Positions 10,359 to 22,609 of a stretch of 64,000 nt of DNA are shown here, piece by piece. Under the pieces are notes generated by a model that was not told the DNA's origin, did not search any database, and saw only the letters and a program-made list of their open reading frames with translations. The translations under genes and the position numbers were made by a program. The DNA lies in assembly GCA_009823505.1 (NCBI GenBank), contig VZQC01003076.1, positions 2,767,001 to 2,831,000 of the forward strand, in the 5' to 3' direction. The stretch comes from Rhizomys pruinosus. Taxonomy: Eukaryota > Chordata > Mammalia > Rodentia > Spalacidae. Each line of letters begins with the position of its first letter. The first letter of the stretch is position 1.

Positions 10359-11390
10359 CTCTATACTTAAGGATATACTTAAGTGACTGGCAATTTACTC
10401 TACTTAACAAATGCACATCTGCACAATCCTACAGTGACTTGTGAAGGGAATTGACCATGTTTTATGTGCTTTCGTGAGACAGCTTATAATCCATACACAG
10501 TATAGAAATGGTAACATACAAAGCTCTAGCTAGTGGAATTTGTCCATCTTCAGGATTTTTTAGGAACCTGAAAGATTTGCACATTCAATAGCAGTCAGCC
10601 TTTCCTCACTCTTTCTCTGCCCTCAGGCACTTGATCCACTGGTCTCAGCTAGGCTAGGATTTAGCAAGCTTTGCCAAAATAGAACAATTTAATCAGCTTT
10701 TCTTTTTAAAGAAATACTAAGAGATAAGAAACTATTTTCAGGAGGGAAAAGCTGCAGAATTGAGGATTTCTGATTTTGTTTTGAAACAGTTTTACCCCCC
10801 ATAGTCTGATATTATGTCTCACAGAGCTCAGTCAAGAACATTTGCATATAAAATCCTACACTTATTCCGACTATAATTGAGTGCAAGGAGAGGTATTTGT
10901 TGGCAGTTGGGGTAAGTTTTGAATCCAGATAGTTGGGTTTCTGTGCCTCGCCTGGTTGCAGCCTACTACAATCCTGACGTCAGCTCTCTACCCTACTCTG
11001 GGTCAGTTTTCTCTGAACAATAGTGAGCAGACTCCAGACAGCTGCTGATGTGCCTTAAGCATGACAGTGTGAATATTCATGCACTGCGAGAGGGTGGTGA
11101 TGGGCGGCACTGAGCTCGCTTTCTCTCTAAATGCTTTCCATTGAGGTGGAGGATCTGTCTGCACACTCACTGTGCAAACAAGACGACGGGGGGGGGGGAT
11201 GATGGGGTGGGCACAGTGCAGCCCTCCAGAGCGGCTCCCCCTGCACTGTCGACTTTGCCACCAGGGCGTTCTCCTCACTCTTTCCTGATGCATTTCCTTT
11301 GTGTTGGCTTTTTTTTTCTCTTCATCCTTTCCATCCCTCCTGTCTCCTTTACTTAGACACCAGCAACCTGGCTTTGGAATTGAACTTGCA
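10359..11390. other. Unassigned stretch with a GC-richer core
   Basis: Nothing recognised as a gene. The part 11090-11290 is richer in G+C than its surroundings and has an 11-G run at about 11188-11198. On the minus strand a 136-codon frame (11003-11413) is open, but it has no recognisable domain. Confidence 0.45.
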
Positions 11391-11590
11391 GGGCTGGAGC
11401 ACTGGCTGAACAATTAAGAGCACTAGGTTATTCTGTCAGAGGGCCCAAGCTTGGCTCTCAGTACCTATATCAGGCAACTCAAAACTGCCTGTCACTCTAG
11501 TTCTGTAGGGTTTGACATCTCTGCAGGCACACAAACACACATGTTGTACACACACAGAGACACATACACAGTTTTTTTTTTTTTTTCTAA
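11391..11590 (+). mobile_element. B3-type SINE with T-rich junction
   Basis: Starts GGGCTGGAGCACTGGCTGAA and continues with a tRNA-like head, a diverged body and a CA-rich end (11520-11570). A 15-nt T run follows. Confidence 0.65.
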
Positions 11591-11714
11591 AAGGAATTGA
11601 AGTTGCTTTCTTCTGTTGGAGGACTGACTGGCCAGGCAATTCATGCCAGGCAGAAACTCTAGGAATAACTTATCCTCTGGTGTTTGTTGACTGGTCGGTG
11701 GGTGGGTGTTTGGC

Positions 11715-11850
11715 TGTTTTCAGATACGGTCTCACATAACCTGGCCTGGCCTCCGACTTGCTGTGTAGCTTGAACTTCTAACCACTGGCTCCACTTCCCA
11801 AGTGCTGCGATTGCAAGCCTGTGCCACCAGCCCCACTTGTTTGGTGATGG
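11715..11850 (-). mobile_element. Old B1 SINE
   Basis: Reverse-oriented B1 marks: CTGGCCTGGCCTCCGACTTG in place of the usual CAGGCTGGCCTTGAACT, then CCCAAGTGCTGCGATTGCAA and a head ending GCCACCAGCCCCAC. Confidence 0.7.
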
Positions 11851-12379
11851 GAGTCAAGCACAGGGTGTCTAGAATGTTCTCTTTTCCAGTTTGTCCTGCC
11901 AGTGTCTGTTTTGTCTCATCTATACATTCCATACCCTTTGAAGGTTCATGGAGACTGGCTCCTAAATTCTTGATGTTTTTGTGTACCTAAGTAGCATGGC
12001 TTAATGCTGTTCTGTCAACAAAGTGCCCACATAACCTCATGAAGAAATTACATATTTGAAAGGAAGATTCCAAACTTAAATAATTTCTTCAAGGTAAAAA
12101 TCATGGTGAACTTTAGGAAATGTTCATAGTGATATGAATGTGACTTCCTTTGTTCTCGGTGTATTCATTAATCACTCCTCTGTACTAGGCACTAGGTGGG
12201 ATGTTGGAGGAAAAAATGATCAATAGGTTGTTATTCCAGTTCTCAATGAAACCTCAAGTTCATCTTGAAAATAAATAAGCAGCTAATGTTTCTGGTTTTA
12301 TCTTAAAGTTCTAATTGATCTATTTATTTTACAAGAAACAAACTTAAGTGGGTTTTCAGGTTTTGTTTCAATGCACTTT
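11851..12379. other. Unassigned 0.5-kb stretch
   Basis: AT-rich, with no gene or repeat recognised. Confidence 0.5.
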
Positions 12380-12398
12380 AAAAAATCTTTATTTTTTT

Positions 12399-12470
<72 letters not shown>
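12399..12470 (+). repeat. (GA)n microsatellite
   Basis: About 72 bp of GA repeats with one interruption at 12421-12426. It lies at the tail side of the adjoining B1 and may have grown from that junction. Confidence 0.97.
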
Positions 12471-12471
<1 letters not shown>

Positions 12472-12475
<4 letters not shown>

Positions 12476-12608
12476 AGGGTTTCACTATGGAGCTCTGACT
12501 GTCCTGAGACTCACTATATAGACCAGGCTGGCATAAAACTCACAGAGACATGCCTGCATATGCCTCCCAAGTGCTGAGATTAAAGGGGTATGTCATCTTA
12601 CTCAGTCC
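12472..12608 (-). mobile_element. B1 SINE
   Basis: Reads ACAGGGTTTCACTATGGAGC, AGACCAGGCTGGCATAAAAC and CCCAAGTGCTGAGATTAAAG in the order expected of a minus-strand B1. The A-tail side has been replaced by the (GA)n tract. Confidence 0.8.
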
Positions 12609-14053
12609 TTAAAAGTCTTTTTATAATATTGCAAGACTTAGAATTCCAAAATTTCCTGCCCAAAATACCATGGCTTTTGCATATTGGCTTCCACATAGGT
12701 ACGTTTTGAAGGTTGCTTGGCATTTAAATAATATAAGGCTTTGGTAACTACCATCATTCAAGAAAATGGAAGAAAAGGACATTTGACAGCACTGAGAATG
12801 TCCAACCATTTTACAGTGTTATTGCTAGTGAATGTGTTACATTTTAATGAAATGGTTCAATTCGTTTTAGCTGACAATTTATGAACAATATCTGACTATG
12901 TCTATAGATGTCTATCTATGCAAGAAGCAGTTTAAGAATTGAGGAATATAAAACTCTAGTTGGTACTCATAAAATGCCATGTTTACTTGTGTGGGAAGAG
13001 TCTACAGTGGCAATAGGACAAAGCACAATTCAAGTACCTGACTTAAAGCAAACTTGACACTAAAAATATGGAGTATCACAAATCTCAGTACTTAGCTACA
13101 TAATCATTCTCTGTAAAAAATATTTGGAAGATAACTCTAAGGAACTCTTCTTTCCATACTATAAATATTTTAAGTATTTAAATTGCTTTAATAAGCAACC
13201 TCACATATTTCCTTTACCATGAAAAAGACTGACAGGACTTATCTTGCAGTCAGTCCACTGTTAATGGATGTATCTGTGTTTCTATTGGGTTAAAATGGTC
13301 TCCTAGGGGATCTCTTTGAGGCTTATTTTGGGATGCTTTTCTTCAATTTTATACTTGAAATCAGAACTTGAGTCATTCTAATTGACATCCTCTTGTAGGA
13401 ATTTTCAGCACTAATTTTATCATCCATTTCCAACACTGTGGTGCTATTCATCACTTGAAGGGTACTACTGAAGGGGAACTTAATTGGATGAGATTGATTT
13501 CCCCGTACACAACATTACACAGGCTATAGAAATGTGTATACAGCCAAGGAGAAATGAGGGATAGTTTGTTTTTTTTTCTTTCTCCAACATACTGTTTAAA
13601 TAATATTATTGCGTTATTAATCAGTACCAAAAGTTTCATGCAATATAGTGCTTTGATTTTTCTGAGTTATGATTGAAACTGAAAATCAAATAGTAGCTCT
13701 TTTGAGTTGCTACTCACTGATTTAGAACAAATGCAAATCTCTCTAGAAAAAGATAAAATCTTCCTGAATAATCAGTTCAGCACAATTATTTATAGAGAAC
13801 CAAGCTGTGTCTATGAAAGTTAAGTGATCACATTGAAGCATGAGTAAGCTTATTATTCAAACTAATGGACAATTAAGAGTGCCACATTTTCTATATAATT
13901 ATCTAAATATTTTACATTAATAAATTCTAAGATGTTCTGAATATGTCTTTGTATAAACACATATTCCTTTTTAGATGGTTACATATTTTGGTTGACATCT
14001 GAGACTGGAAAATGGAAGCAATCTGGATAATGTCATTTCCTTTGTCTTAAAAT
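12609..14053. other. Unassigned AT-rich stretch, 1.4 kb
   Basis: No gene or repeat family recognised; only short chance open frames on both strands. Confidence 0.5.
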
Positions 14054-14224
14054 ATGGCTCCACCCTTTATTTTTTATTTTTTATTTTTTGTCTTTTTGAG
14101 ACAGGGTCTCCCTGTAGCCCCAGCTGTCCTGGAACTCACTCTGTAGACCAGGCTGGCCTTGAACTCACAAAGATCCACCTGCCTCTGCCTCCCAAGTGCT
14201 AGGATTAAATGGCTCCACCCTTTA
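14054..14224 (-). mobile_element. B1 SINE, 5'-truncated, with perfect target duplication
   Basis: The 16-bp ATGGCTCCACCCTTTA occurs at 14054-14069 and 14209-14224. The insert 14070-14208 is a minus-strand B1 with an A/T tail (14070-14090). It lacks about the first 25 bases of the B1 head, ending at GGATTAA instead. An identical duplication suggests a fairly recent insertion. Confidence 0.93.
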
Positions 14225-15865
14225 CATAGACACTGGAGCTCAGCATATGGGAAAATGACAAGGCAACATGTTGAATCTTCTTGGGAAGAAGCAGCATCTG
14301 GGAAAGTGGAGAAAATAACTATACACAGAACAAAGGGAAACTCAAAGGAATAGAGCAAAATGAACTGCCACCAAGGGAGAGAATCCGAGTTTAGTAATGA
14401 GAGTCGAGGAGTTATGAAAATGCTTGATTGCTCCAACCCCACAGAGGAGAGTACACCATGAAGAAAGAAGCATTTTAGTAGCATCTATTGCCAAAACCTG
14501 GGTCACCCCACAATGCTGAGCTCAAGGTAAAGCCATAAGTTTAGGTATTTTGGAAACTGGCCCCAAGGAACAGAAAGAAAGGTAGAAATGGAAGAAGAGT
14601 CAATGCCAAAGACTTCCTACTAAGGACTTCCATGGCTTACTGTGTGGGAACTTCTCAAATACTGAAGGACAGCCCTTGGAGTTCTCTGCTTCAAAGGAAA
14701 AGAGAAGCGCCTACCCACCAGCTCCTAAACCTGGAAACTGTTCACTGCACTCGCAAATTAATATAGGCACCTGGGCCTTGAGTGGATTCTGTCAACACAC
14801 AAAGAGTTGGAGTAGGAAACTCCATTGAGTTGCTTTATTTCATGAGGGATATGGTTGTTTTTACCACTATGTGTGGATGTGCTGAGGTGTATTTCAAGCA
14901 CTTGACAAACTTCAGAAGAACTCCTAGTAACAAATACCTCCTAACAATCCTAGCTCTCCACAGTAACTCTAGCTAATTACCCCAGCCAACATGATGCCTG
15001 CTTTTTTTTTGCTTTCTGTCTGGGGATATACCAGCATGCAAAGCCAAACATGATCCGGGGATAGAGCCTATGAGAAATCTCAAGGTTTACTATGCCCCTA
15101 ATGGAAACAGCCCTACTTCTCAAGCCCCTGGGGTTGTTTTCTAGTAAGGACTAAAACTGTTAAGACAAAGCCACAAACTCTATAGGTGACTAGGTAGGAA
15201 GTGATAGGAGAGTCCAGCCACTGATCAGTTCTCTTCTCTGTGCCTCTCAGCTGTTGAAGTACGGTCCTTTAATACTGGCTTTATGCTTGATATATACCTC
15301 TTCCTTAAGGCAGCACTCTGGCAGCCTGGCGGTATCTCTTCTAAGCCCCTTAATCAGACCATTCACTTCTAGGCCATGCTAAATATATTAAGACCACTTC
15401 CCTCATGTCCACGAGTTCACTATTGTCCTTATTAGTTTTGAAAATCATTCCTTTGCCTGAGCAGACATTGTTGTACTGAATAGCACATCCTACCTGATTA
15501 TGGACAAATCTCTCTGGAGGACATTATCAGGAAGGATAGGGAGCCCCCTGTTTTGAATCAATTCTCCCTTTATATCTGTCCCTGAGGGTTGACAGCATGA
15601 TGACAGTCCATCTTCAGCTGTGTCAGCATGCAGAGCATTTCTGAAGCATTTTTTGTTCATCGCATGACAGAGAATATACTTCCTCATCATGAGGCCATAA
15701 GCAACAGTTGAGAGTGAAGGAAGAGGGTCTGTCCCAGAAGTAAGTGGTGTGGGGATTGAAACCATGTCTTTGTGATACTCGCTAATGCCTTCTGAACTTA
15801 CTGATTTTAATCCCAAATGCACAGATTCTATCATTCTGAAAGATTGCTTTTGCACCTGACAATCT
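14225..15865. other. Unassigned 1.6-kb stretch
   Basis: No gene or repeat recognised. Open frames (up to 121 codons, minus strand, 15490-15855) show no domain I can name. Confidence 0.45.
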
Positions 15866-16435
15866 TTTTTTTTAGAATTTATTATTTTTTATTTCATTTT
15901 TTAACAATAAGTAATAAGTTATGAATACAAGCATCCTTCATGTAAAACCAATTTGCAAGCAGCTATGCCCAAACCCACACAGCCCAAGGGTCCCACCATC
16001 CAGCTAGAGGGGCTTGTATGTCTAAGCATTTTGATCAAATAAGTGTCCAGTCTATATTTCTGTAGTTTCATCATTCACCGCATCGCAGCCCTTACATTCT
16101 ACCACACCCCCTCTTCTGCAGATTGTTCCCTAGGCTTAGAAATGGGGCACAGGTGGATGAGAAGCAAAACAGTCTACTTTCTCTGGAGATGACGTTTTGG
16201 ACTCTGATCAGTTCAGGCTGTTTCCTTTCATGGGTTGACAGTTTGTCCAGGAATAACCTTTCAATCCTACTAATGAAGCACAAGCACTTAGATATATAGG
16301 TATTTAAACAGTACTAATTATTACGGTAGGTTACTTTGGTATAGACACAGATGTTTGGATGGTATGCTAATCCATGAGTTATAGTTTTTCTGTAAAAGAT
16401 GACAAGGTCTTACTGTGACTTATAACATCTCCTAA
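15866..16435 (-). mobile_element. LINE-1 3'UTR module (type B), antisense
   Basis: Shares a long collinear segment with 17210-17625 and 29030-29600, for example GCATCCTTCATGTAAAACCA, GACAGTTTGTCCAGGAATAA and CAATCCTACTAATGAAGCAC. In the copy at 17.0-17.6 kb this module continues into a normal L1 3' end, which is why I call it L1. Here the terminal G-rich part is missing. Confidence 0.65.
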
Positions 16436-16939
16436 CCACTAGAGGAGGTAAGCTTGTGGCATCAGCTGTGAATTATTCCTTCAAGGAGAGAGCTAATAGC
16501 CAGTTAGATTTGGGATATACAGACATATGGCTGCCACTGCTACACAGTATTTCCAGGCAGGTGAGGTGTAGCTGATGCTGATGGAGGAGTCTTGATTGAC
16601 TCAAGGTGACCTATATTTGCTTTATTGGTTTAGTGGCCTTTGGTAACACTCTCTGGCATTCCAGAGACCAACTGTACACTTGCAAGTGTGGTCTCAATAC
16701 ATCTTTCCCATGCTTTCATCAAGTCTTCGACAGCAGGGCCTTACCGCCTCTCTTCTTGCAGGTATCCCAGTTTACAGGCACCTGGCCATCTTTACTTGGC
16801 CAGTGTGACAACACCCAGTTTACAACAGGAGATATTTGTCATGTAGTAACTTGGCATCCCATGATCACACATCATTACTATGGCCCAGCAGCATTTGTTT
16901 TGTATTGTTTGTGTCTTTGCGTATGTGTTGGTGGGGTCT
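16436..16939. other. Unassigned 0.5-kb stretch
   Basis: No gene or confident repeat match seen. Confidence 0.4.
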
Positions 16940-17022
16940 TTATCTGCCTGCCTGACTGGCTTCAATCTTTTGATCCTTCTGCCTTAGCATCCTGAGACCT
17001 GGATGTTCCACTGCATCCAGCT
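16940..17022 (-). mobile_element. Old B1-type SINE fragment
   Basis: CTTTTGATCCTTCTGCCTTA followed by GCATCCTGAGACCTGGATG corresponds to the diverged head half of a minus-strand B1. Confidence 0.5.
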
Positions 17023-17034
17023 CAGAAGCAGCAT

Positions 17035-17625
17035 TTTCTTTTCTTTTTTTTTTTTAATTAGTTTTTATTGATGCTTTGTGCATTTCATACATTTTTTCCA
17101 ATTCAGTTCAGGCTTATTTCCCTTTCCCTCCCCCCCCCACCCCCACCCCATCCCAGATCATGCATTCTGCCATAACTGTCCTGCATCTTTCTCTCAGTTT
17201 TTTTTTTTCATTTTTCTAGCTTTAAAGTAGATTAAGCTCCTATGGAAGTACAAGGAATCCTTCATGCAAAAACCTATCTGCAGGCTGTTGTGCCCAGACA
17301 CCTACAGCCCCACCCATCCAGTGGGGGGTGACAGGTTGTTTGTTCAATCAAGTTGATCAAATGAGTGTCCAGACTACATTGCTGTAGTTTCACCATTCAC
17401 CCCAATCGCAGCCCTTCATTCTACCACGCCCCCTCTTCCGCGAGTTTGTCTCCCTAGGCTCTAGAAACAGGGGCACGGAGGTGGATGAGAGGTAAAACAG
17501 TCCACTCTCTCTGGAGCTGTTGACTTGGACTTCTGGTCAATACTTGGCTGTTTCCTTTCATGCGGCTGACAGTTTGTCCAGGAATAACCTTTCGATCCTA
17601 CTAATGAAGAACAAAGTCATGTATA
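17035..17625 (-). mobile_element. LINE-1 3'UTR, antisense, type B architecture
   Basis: Starts with a T run and TTTTTATTGATGCTTTGTG (the complement of the L1 end), then a C-rich tract (17128-17155), which is the G-rich purine tract on the element's own strand. It then continues into the type B module (AAGGAATCCTTCATGCAAA and onward to about 17625). This copy physically links the module to a standard L1 3' terminus. Confidence 0.8.
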
Positions 17626-18614
17626 ATACAAACTGTCTTTGGAAACTCATTATGCTAAAAAAAAAGGGGGGGATACAGAAAGACATGAAACCTTTTCATC
17701 AAAAACCTTGCAATTCAAATCTTAAAACTAACTACAGGAAAATAATTGTATGTTCCAACAGGACAAAACGTCACCAACTTAACGGCTGAGAAAGAAAAGA
17801 TACAGGTTTGCCTTGAGTAGGATGTACCAAAAAGTGGCAATGGAAAGGCTGACCCGTCTGAACATTCAAAGGAAGAAAAGCCTCAGATTGCCATAAACAT
17901 CGAACCCCTCTGTGGATCCTACATGTAACAACTAGTTATAATGAGTCCTGATGAAACTTACCTTCTAGGTGCCACAAAGGTTCTGATATGAGAGACTTTC
18001 TTGCCTTCCCCCCCATAGAACAAGGAGAAATATGACGATGATGAGGTCGTTCCCCAACTGTAAATTGGAGACAACTATTGTAGAGGTAATCTCTTATAAA
18101 ACCAGCATTTTCAAATGGCAAGTATTTCTCACATCTACTAGGTATGGTCCGTTAAATCTTGCCCAATGATGCAACGCTCTAATCGTGCTGTTTTCCCTCT
18201 TTATCCTGGCCAGAGATGATGCCTACCAGCAGATGGGCTAGGCCACCTGCAAAGTTATCACTCTAGGTCCCTGCTGGAAGCAGCTGCCACACAAGACATC
18301 AATAATCTGATTTCAGTATTAATCCTAAACATAGTCCATGCAGCCTCAATGGTGCAAAACAAGAAGAACAGAAAAAAAAAAAAAAAAACTCGTGAAGACC
18401 TATACCTTCTTTAGAGGAGGAAAACGTGGGCAATACTTTGCTCCTTGTCCAGAGACAACGGCAATACGCCTTCCACATTTAGACCCCAAACCCTTCATTA
18501 ACATTTCCTAATCTGCACTCGGGTATTCCTCACTTCCTGCCTCACCTTCCCTTACTAGGGTACACAGTATTTGCTATTTCTTGAAAAGCATGTTTAAAAC
18601 ATATTGTCATCAGT
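17626..18614. other. Unassigned segment with internal A run
   Basis: Follows the type B L1 end directly. It has a 9-A/7-G run at about 17657-17672 and an A17-18 run at 18371-18388. No coding or repeat family recognised. It could be an older insert with a poly(A) end at 18388, or unique DNA; no flanking duplication was found. Confidence 0.35.
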
Positions 18615-18775
18615 ATCTTTTTTATTTTATATTATTCCAAAATATGCATATATACACTCCACACATAAGTCAAAATTACAAATTCTGAAAATAAACTATA
18701 GGTTGATTCCTAAACACATTGAGAGATTTACACTGCATGCAGGTATAAAGATGTGTATCTTAAACTGATGTAATA
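18615..18775 (-). mobile_element. LINE-1 3'UTR fragment, antisense
   Basis: TTATATTATTCCAAAATATG, then GAAAATAAACTATAGGTTGA, collinear with 21430-21575 and with the larger antisense L1 at 40.7-41.3 kb. Confidence 0.75.
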
Positions 18776-18957
18776 TTTTTCAGAATATCACATTGATGAA
18801 GATCCTATGGCATGTCCTGTCATGTACCTATAGCATGGCAATAAGGAGGGGTGTTAATGGTGCCCTGGAGCTAGAGTTGATTGCCATGGAATAGAAAGGT
18901 TTGGGGTCATTGTTTTAAGTAGGATAGAATATAAATGTCAGCTTCGCAGAACCTTCC

Positions 18958-19184
18958 TGGAGGAGGAACATGTCCTCAGAGAAGGAGGAAGTCTTTGGCC
19001 CCATTTACCTTGTAGGATCACAGGAAGCAGGCGCTGCTGTGAGAAACCATCCCTTGCCAGACATGAAATGGGCTGGCTTCTGGATCTTGGATGTCCCAGC
19101 CGCCAGAACCAGAGAATTGGATGCTCATAGTTTATACCCTCCCCAGTGTATATTGTTCTGATACAGCAACCTAAGCAGACTAAG
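18958..19184 (+). mobile_element. MLT1-type MaLR LTR, 3' half
   Basis: Has the family order GAAATGGGCTGGCTTCTGGA, TCTTGGATGTCCCAGCCGCC, AGAACCAGAGAATTGG, then a terminal ATACAGCAACCTAAGCAGAC, close to the usual LTR end. Heavily diverged, as expected for an old MaLR. Confidence 0.7.
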
Positions 19185-19433
19185 GAGAAGTCCGTCCCCA
19201 CCGCAACTCCTGGATCATGATTTCCCTGTTGGTGGGGCTGGGATCCTAGAGTAGTAAGACAAGCCAGGAACTTCCACTGATAAGTCCTAAAATGATAACC
19301 AGCACTCCATAGATCATGGAAGCCCCTTACACACTGTCATGCTATAGTTCTGGATTTTCATCAGTTGGATGTTTGAAGATAATCACAGCAATTTAAGAGA
19401 CTGATGACAATATGATAACGGAGCTTGATTTTT

Positions 19434-19582
19434 AATATTTTTTGTCTTTTTGAGACAGGGTCTCCCTGTAACCCCAACTGTCCTGGAACTCACTCTGTAG
19501 ACCAGGCTGGCCTTGAACTCACAGAGATCTGCTTGCCCCTGCTTCCCAAGTGCTAGGATTAAAAGTGTGCCACCCCGCCTGG
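19434..19582 (-). mobile_element. B1 SINE
   Basis: Nearly full-length minus-strand B1 (TTTTTGTCTTTTTGAGACAG through to CACCCCGCCTGGTT). It is flanked by a 12-bp imperfect duplication, CTTGATTTTTAA at about 19422 and CTTGGTTTTTAA at about 19589. Confidence 0.9.
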
Positions 19583-21294
19583 TTGGAACTTGGTTTTTAA
19601 GAAGCAGCAAGCATTGAGTAGTCCATGGCCTATGGTGGATGAGTGGGCCAGAAAGCAGCAGAATTATTATTCAATGGAGATCCAAGAACCTGCAGTAGCA
19701 GTCAAGAGTTAGGAAGTTAATGGTCTGAGATGCTGTCAGTATCACTGGGCAACAACAGGCATAGACATGCCAACTTAATACTCAGGCAATGTGCCATCCC
19801 AGAGTCCATCCATGATCTCAATGGACCCATTATCATAGAGACTGGGACTGGGACTTTGTACATATGATGATCATTTATCACTTAAAACACCAAGTGAGAC
19901 TGGATCAAATCATTAAGCTTCTGAATGCCAGGTCAGATATACCATCACCTACTCCAAATGTTACTGGCTTCCTGCTCCTAGGTAAATAGTTGAAAGTCCC
20001 ACTGGAGGAAGATGGAGAAATGATTCTTATATACCTTCTCAGTACCTCTACAAAGTTCTTCCTCAAGAGTCCCATTCTTTGACCTCAGTAATGTGTTTAG
20101 GACTGAGAAGCTATTTAGATCTGTAAAATTGTGGTGTTCTGCTCTGCCTGACTTGAAGCCTCATTAGAGGTACTAAGATCCTCATAGGTGGTGGATTGAG
20201 CTGAGTGGAAGCATAGATGATGTGCTGCTTTCATAACCACTGAGGTGCTTCACAGCACGAGAAACATGGTAACTCTAAGGGCTATGGAGCTGGTTACCTT
20301 ATGTAAGAGCTTTTGCTGTACATCTATTTGATTGTATATCATGTTTGTGTATTTATGCTTTGATTCATAGTAACTTCTCATGTTGTGGAATTGATTTGTA
20401 TTGAACACAAACTGTAAATAAAAGAAATAAATGACTGAAAAAAACTTCGAAATGAAAAACAACAAGCCTGGCATCAAACAAATAAACAAGAGGAGATATA
20501 TAAGTATGACACCTTTTGATGTTAACAGGTAACAGAAGCTTGCTTATTTAGACCAAAGCTTTCTAGCATGCCCTCCACTAACTCGTGAGTTTGCTAATAT
20601 CTTAAACTTGCATTAATAAAAATATTATAACAGGAACCTTTGATCATTTGCTGCTTTGGTAACTTTAGAGCAACCAACAATGTCAACTGCACATAAGCTC
20701 AGGTACTGTAAGGAGAGGTCAGACTTGCATCTCTGTAGTTAACTTAGGCACATTGTTTGACAGGCTTCATCAAATAAATAATATACAAATGAGATAGTTG
20801 GTAAAAATTCATTATTTTATGTCTCAAAATATGGTTTAAGTGGTCTTGTGAATAGATTATGTGAGTTCAATGGAAACCCCTTGAATCAAGTTTCTTCAGC
20901 TGATCATTTCTTTGACATGTTTTATAAAAGCATAGTGATTGGATTCTTTCTCACAGTAAAAGTGATGCCCCCCAGTTGTAGATGGTAGAGTGTGTGGAAT
21001 CTATGAAGACCTTTTTCTTTAAATTATGATATAGTCAAAAAACCCTAGTTCATGTTTGCTGTTTCATCTCTCATTATTTTTGGCCAACAAGCTTATGTAA
21101 GCAAACCTCTTCAACTGGACTTGGGGACCCTGGGTTGTACAAAAACTAGACTCATATGTCAACTATTTGGGTTTATATGGCCACTCCTTATATTTATCGC
21201 CTATGTGTACATACTGGTCAAATAAAGAAAATTAAAAAGAAAAAAATATGATATTGAAGACTATAGAAGACCTGAAAACTTTCTAGTACTTTCA
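19583..21294. other. Unassigned 1.7-kb stretch
   Basis: No gene recognised. Two places look like transcript ends (AATAAA plus A-rich runs near 20415-20445 and 21215-21246) and could mark unrecognised retrocopies, but no target duplications were seen. Confidence 0.4.
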
Positions 21295-21620
21295 TGTTTG
21301 GAATGTCCTTAAGTCTGTCATCTACTTATTTTTGCATCTTTTTCTCAGTCATTTATAACCTTTTCAATGTACAAGTTTACTGTTTTGGTCAGTTCTTTGA
21401 ATGGGTTTTTCTCTCTCTATTTTTGTTCCCTTTGATTTTATATTATTCCAAAATATGCATATATACACTCCATATATAAATTAAAATTACAAAATCTAAA
21501 AATAAACTATAGGTTAATTCTAAAGCACATTTAGAGATTCACATTTTAACAATAAAGTTGCATGCAGGTAAAAAGAAGTATAACTTTACATTCTCTCCTT
21601 TTTTAGAATATGAATATTAA
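21295..21620 (-). mobile_element. LINE-1 3'UTR fragment, antisense
   Basis: GTTTACTGTTTTGGTCAGTT, then TTATATTATTCCAAAATATG and AATAAACTATAGGTTAATTC follow the same order as the antisense L1 3'UTRs at 40.3-41.3 and 45.8-46.0 kb. The terminal end is missing. Confidence 0.75.
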
Positions 21621-22133
21621 TATTCCTATATGATAGAATGCACCATAGGATTACATAAGGATAAATTATGAATGGTTGTAGCATGTATCAATAAAGAGAG
21701 AAAATATTATTTTACAAAATATTTTTAACTGTTAAATATCTCTTTCTGTCATCTACTTTTTAAAACAGAACTAGCCTCACTGATCGGTTAAAGAGACATA
21801 GTCTTTGGCTCAGAGGCATAAAGAAAGCCTAAAGCTGAATGAGAGCAACTTTGAGGAGAACATTTCTCACACCAACTTTATAGCTACCAAGATGAGTGGC
21901 TGTTAGCTAAGCTTTTTCACCTTTTCAACCCAGTCTCACATTAGAAATTTAAGGAAGTCAAAGGTTTAGTGTACTCACAGGTAAAACTTCCACCAGTTTT
22001 ATCATTCAGGGCACCATGTCTCTGTATACCAGAGTTCATTTTATGTATACCCACTGAAGATGAGTTCTAAGGCTTGAGCAGTGGACATAGGCCCCACCAT
22101 GACTGTGTAGTGGGAAGGAAGCAGTTACCTTTG
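21621..22133. other. Unassigned 0.5-kb stretch
   Basis: Nothing recognised. Confidence 0.45.
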
Positions 22134-22138
22134 GAAGG

Positions 22139-22609
22139 TGTATTAGTCAGGGTTCTCTAAAGAAACAGAAGCAACAGGACAAATATATACCTATATACAA
22201 TTTATTGATTTGCTCATGTGACAGAGTTCAAGGAGTCCAACAGTAGCCATGGTGCACTGGAGAGGCTGAGAATCCAGGGAACTGCTCAGTCCACAAGGCT
22301 GGTGTCTCAGTAGTCCCAATCTGGTGCTGAAGGCCCGATGGATTCCAGGAGATATGCCTGTCTCAGTACATGCTGGGATCTGAAAGGTTGATCACAGCAG
22401 CAAGACAAACTCACCAGTGAGAGAGAGGCAAGCTGCAGGAAAAAAGGGACCAGCTTCCTCTGCCGTGGCCTTTAATACTGCCTGCCAGCAGAAGGTAACG
22501 CCCATATTTGGGGTGGGACATCAGGGTTGAGGTAGTCCAATCTGAAGATCCTTTTTCTCCTATTTGTTCCTTAGTCCAGTCAAGTTGACACCCAGGATTA
22601 ACCATCACA
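22139..22609 (-). mobile_element. ERVL-type (MLT2-like) solo LTR with 5-bp target duplication
   Basis: On the minus strand it begins TGTGATGGTTAATCC, has the GTCAACTTGACTGGAC block and ends with CCCTGACTAATACA, so it has TG...CA termini. GAAGG flanks it at 22134-22138 and 22610-22614. A 5-bp duplication is the length characteristic of ERVL integration. No internal sequence adjoins, so this is a solo LTR. The subfamily name is tentative. Confidence 0.8.

Noticed and set aside
11003..11413. 136-codon minus-strand open frame in GC-richer DNA
   Set aside because: No domain seen, composition-driven (low stop density in GC-rich DNA), and it overlaps a B3 SINE at its 5' end.
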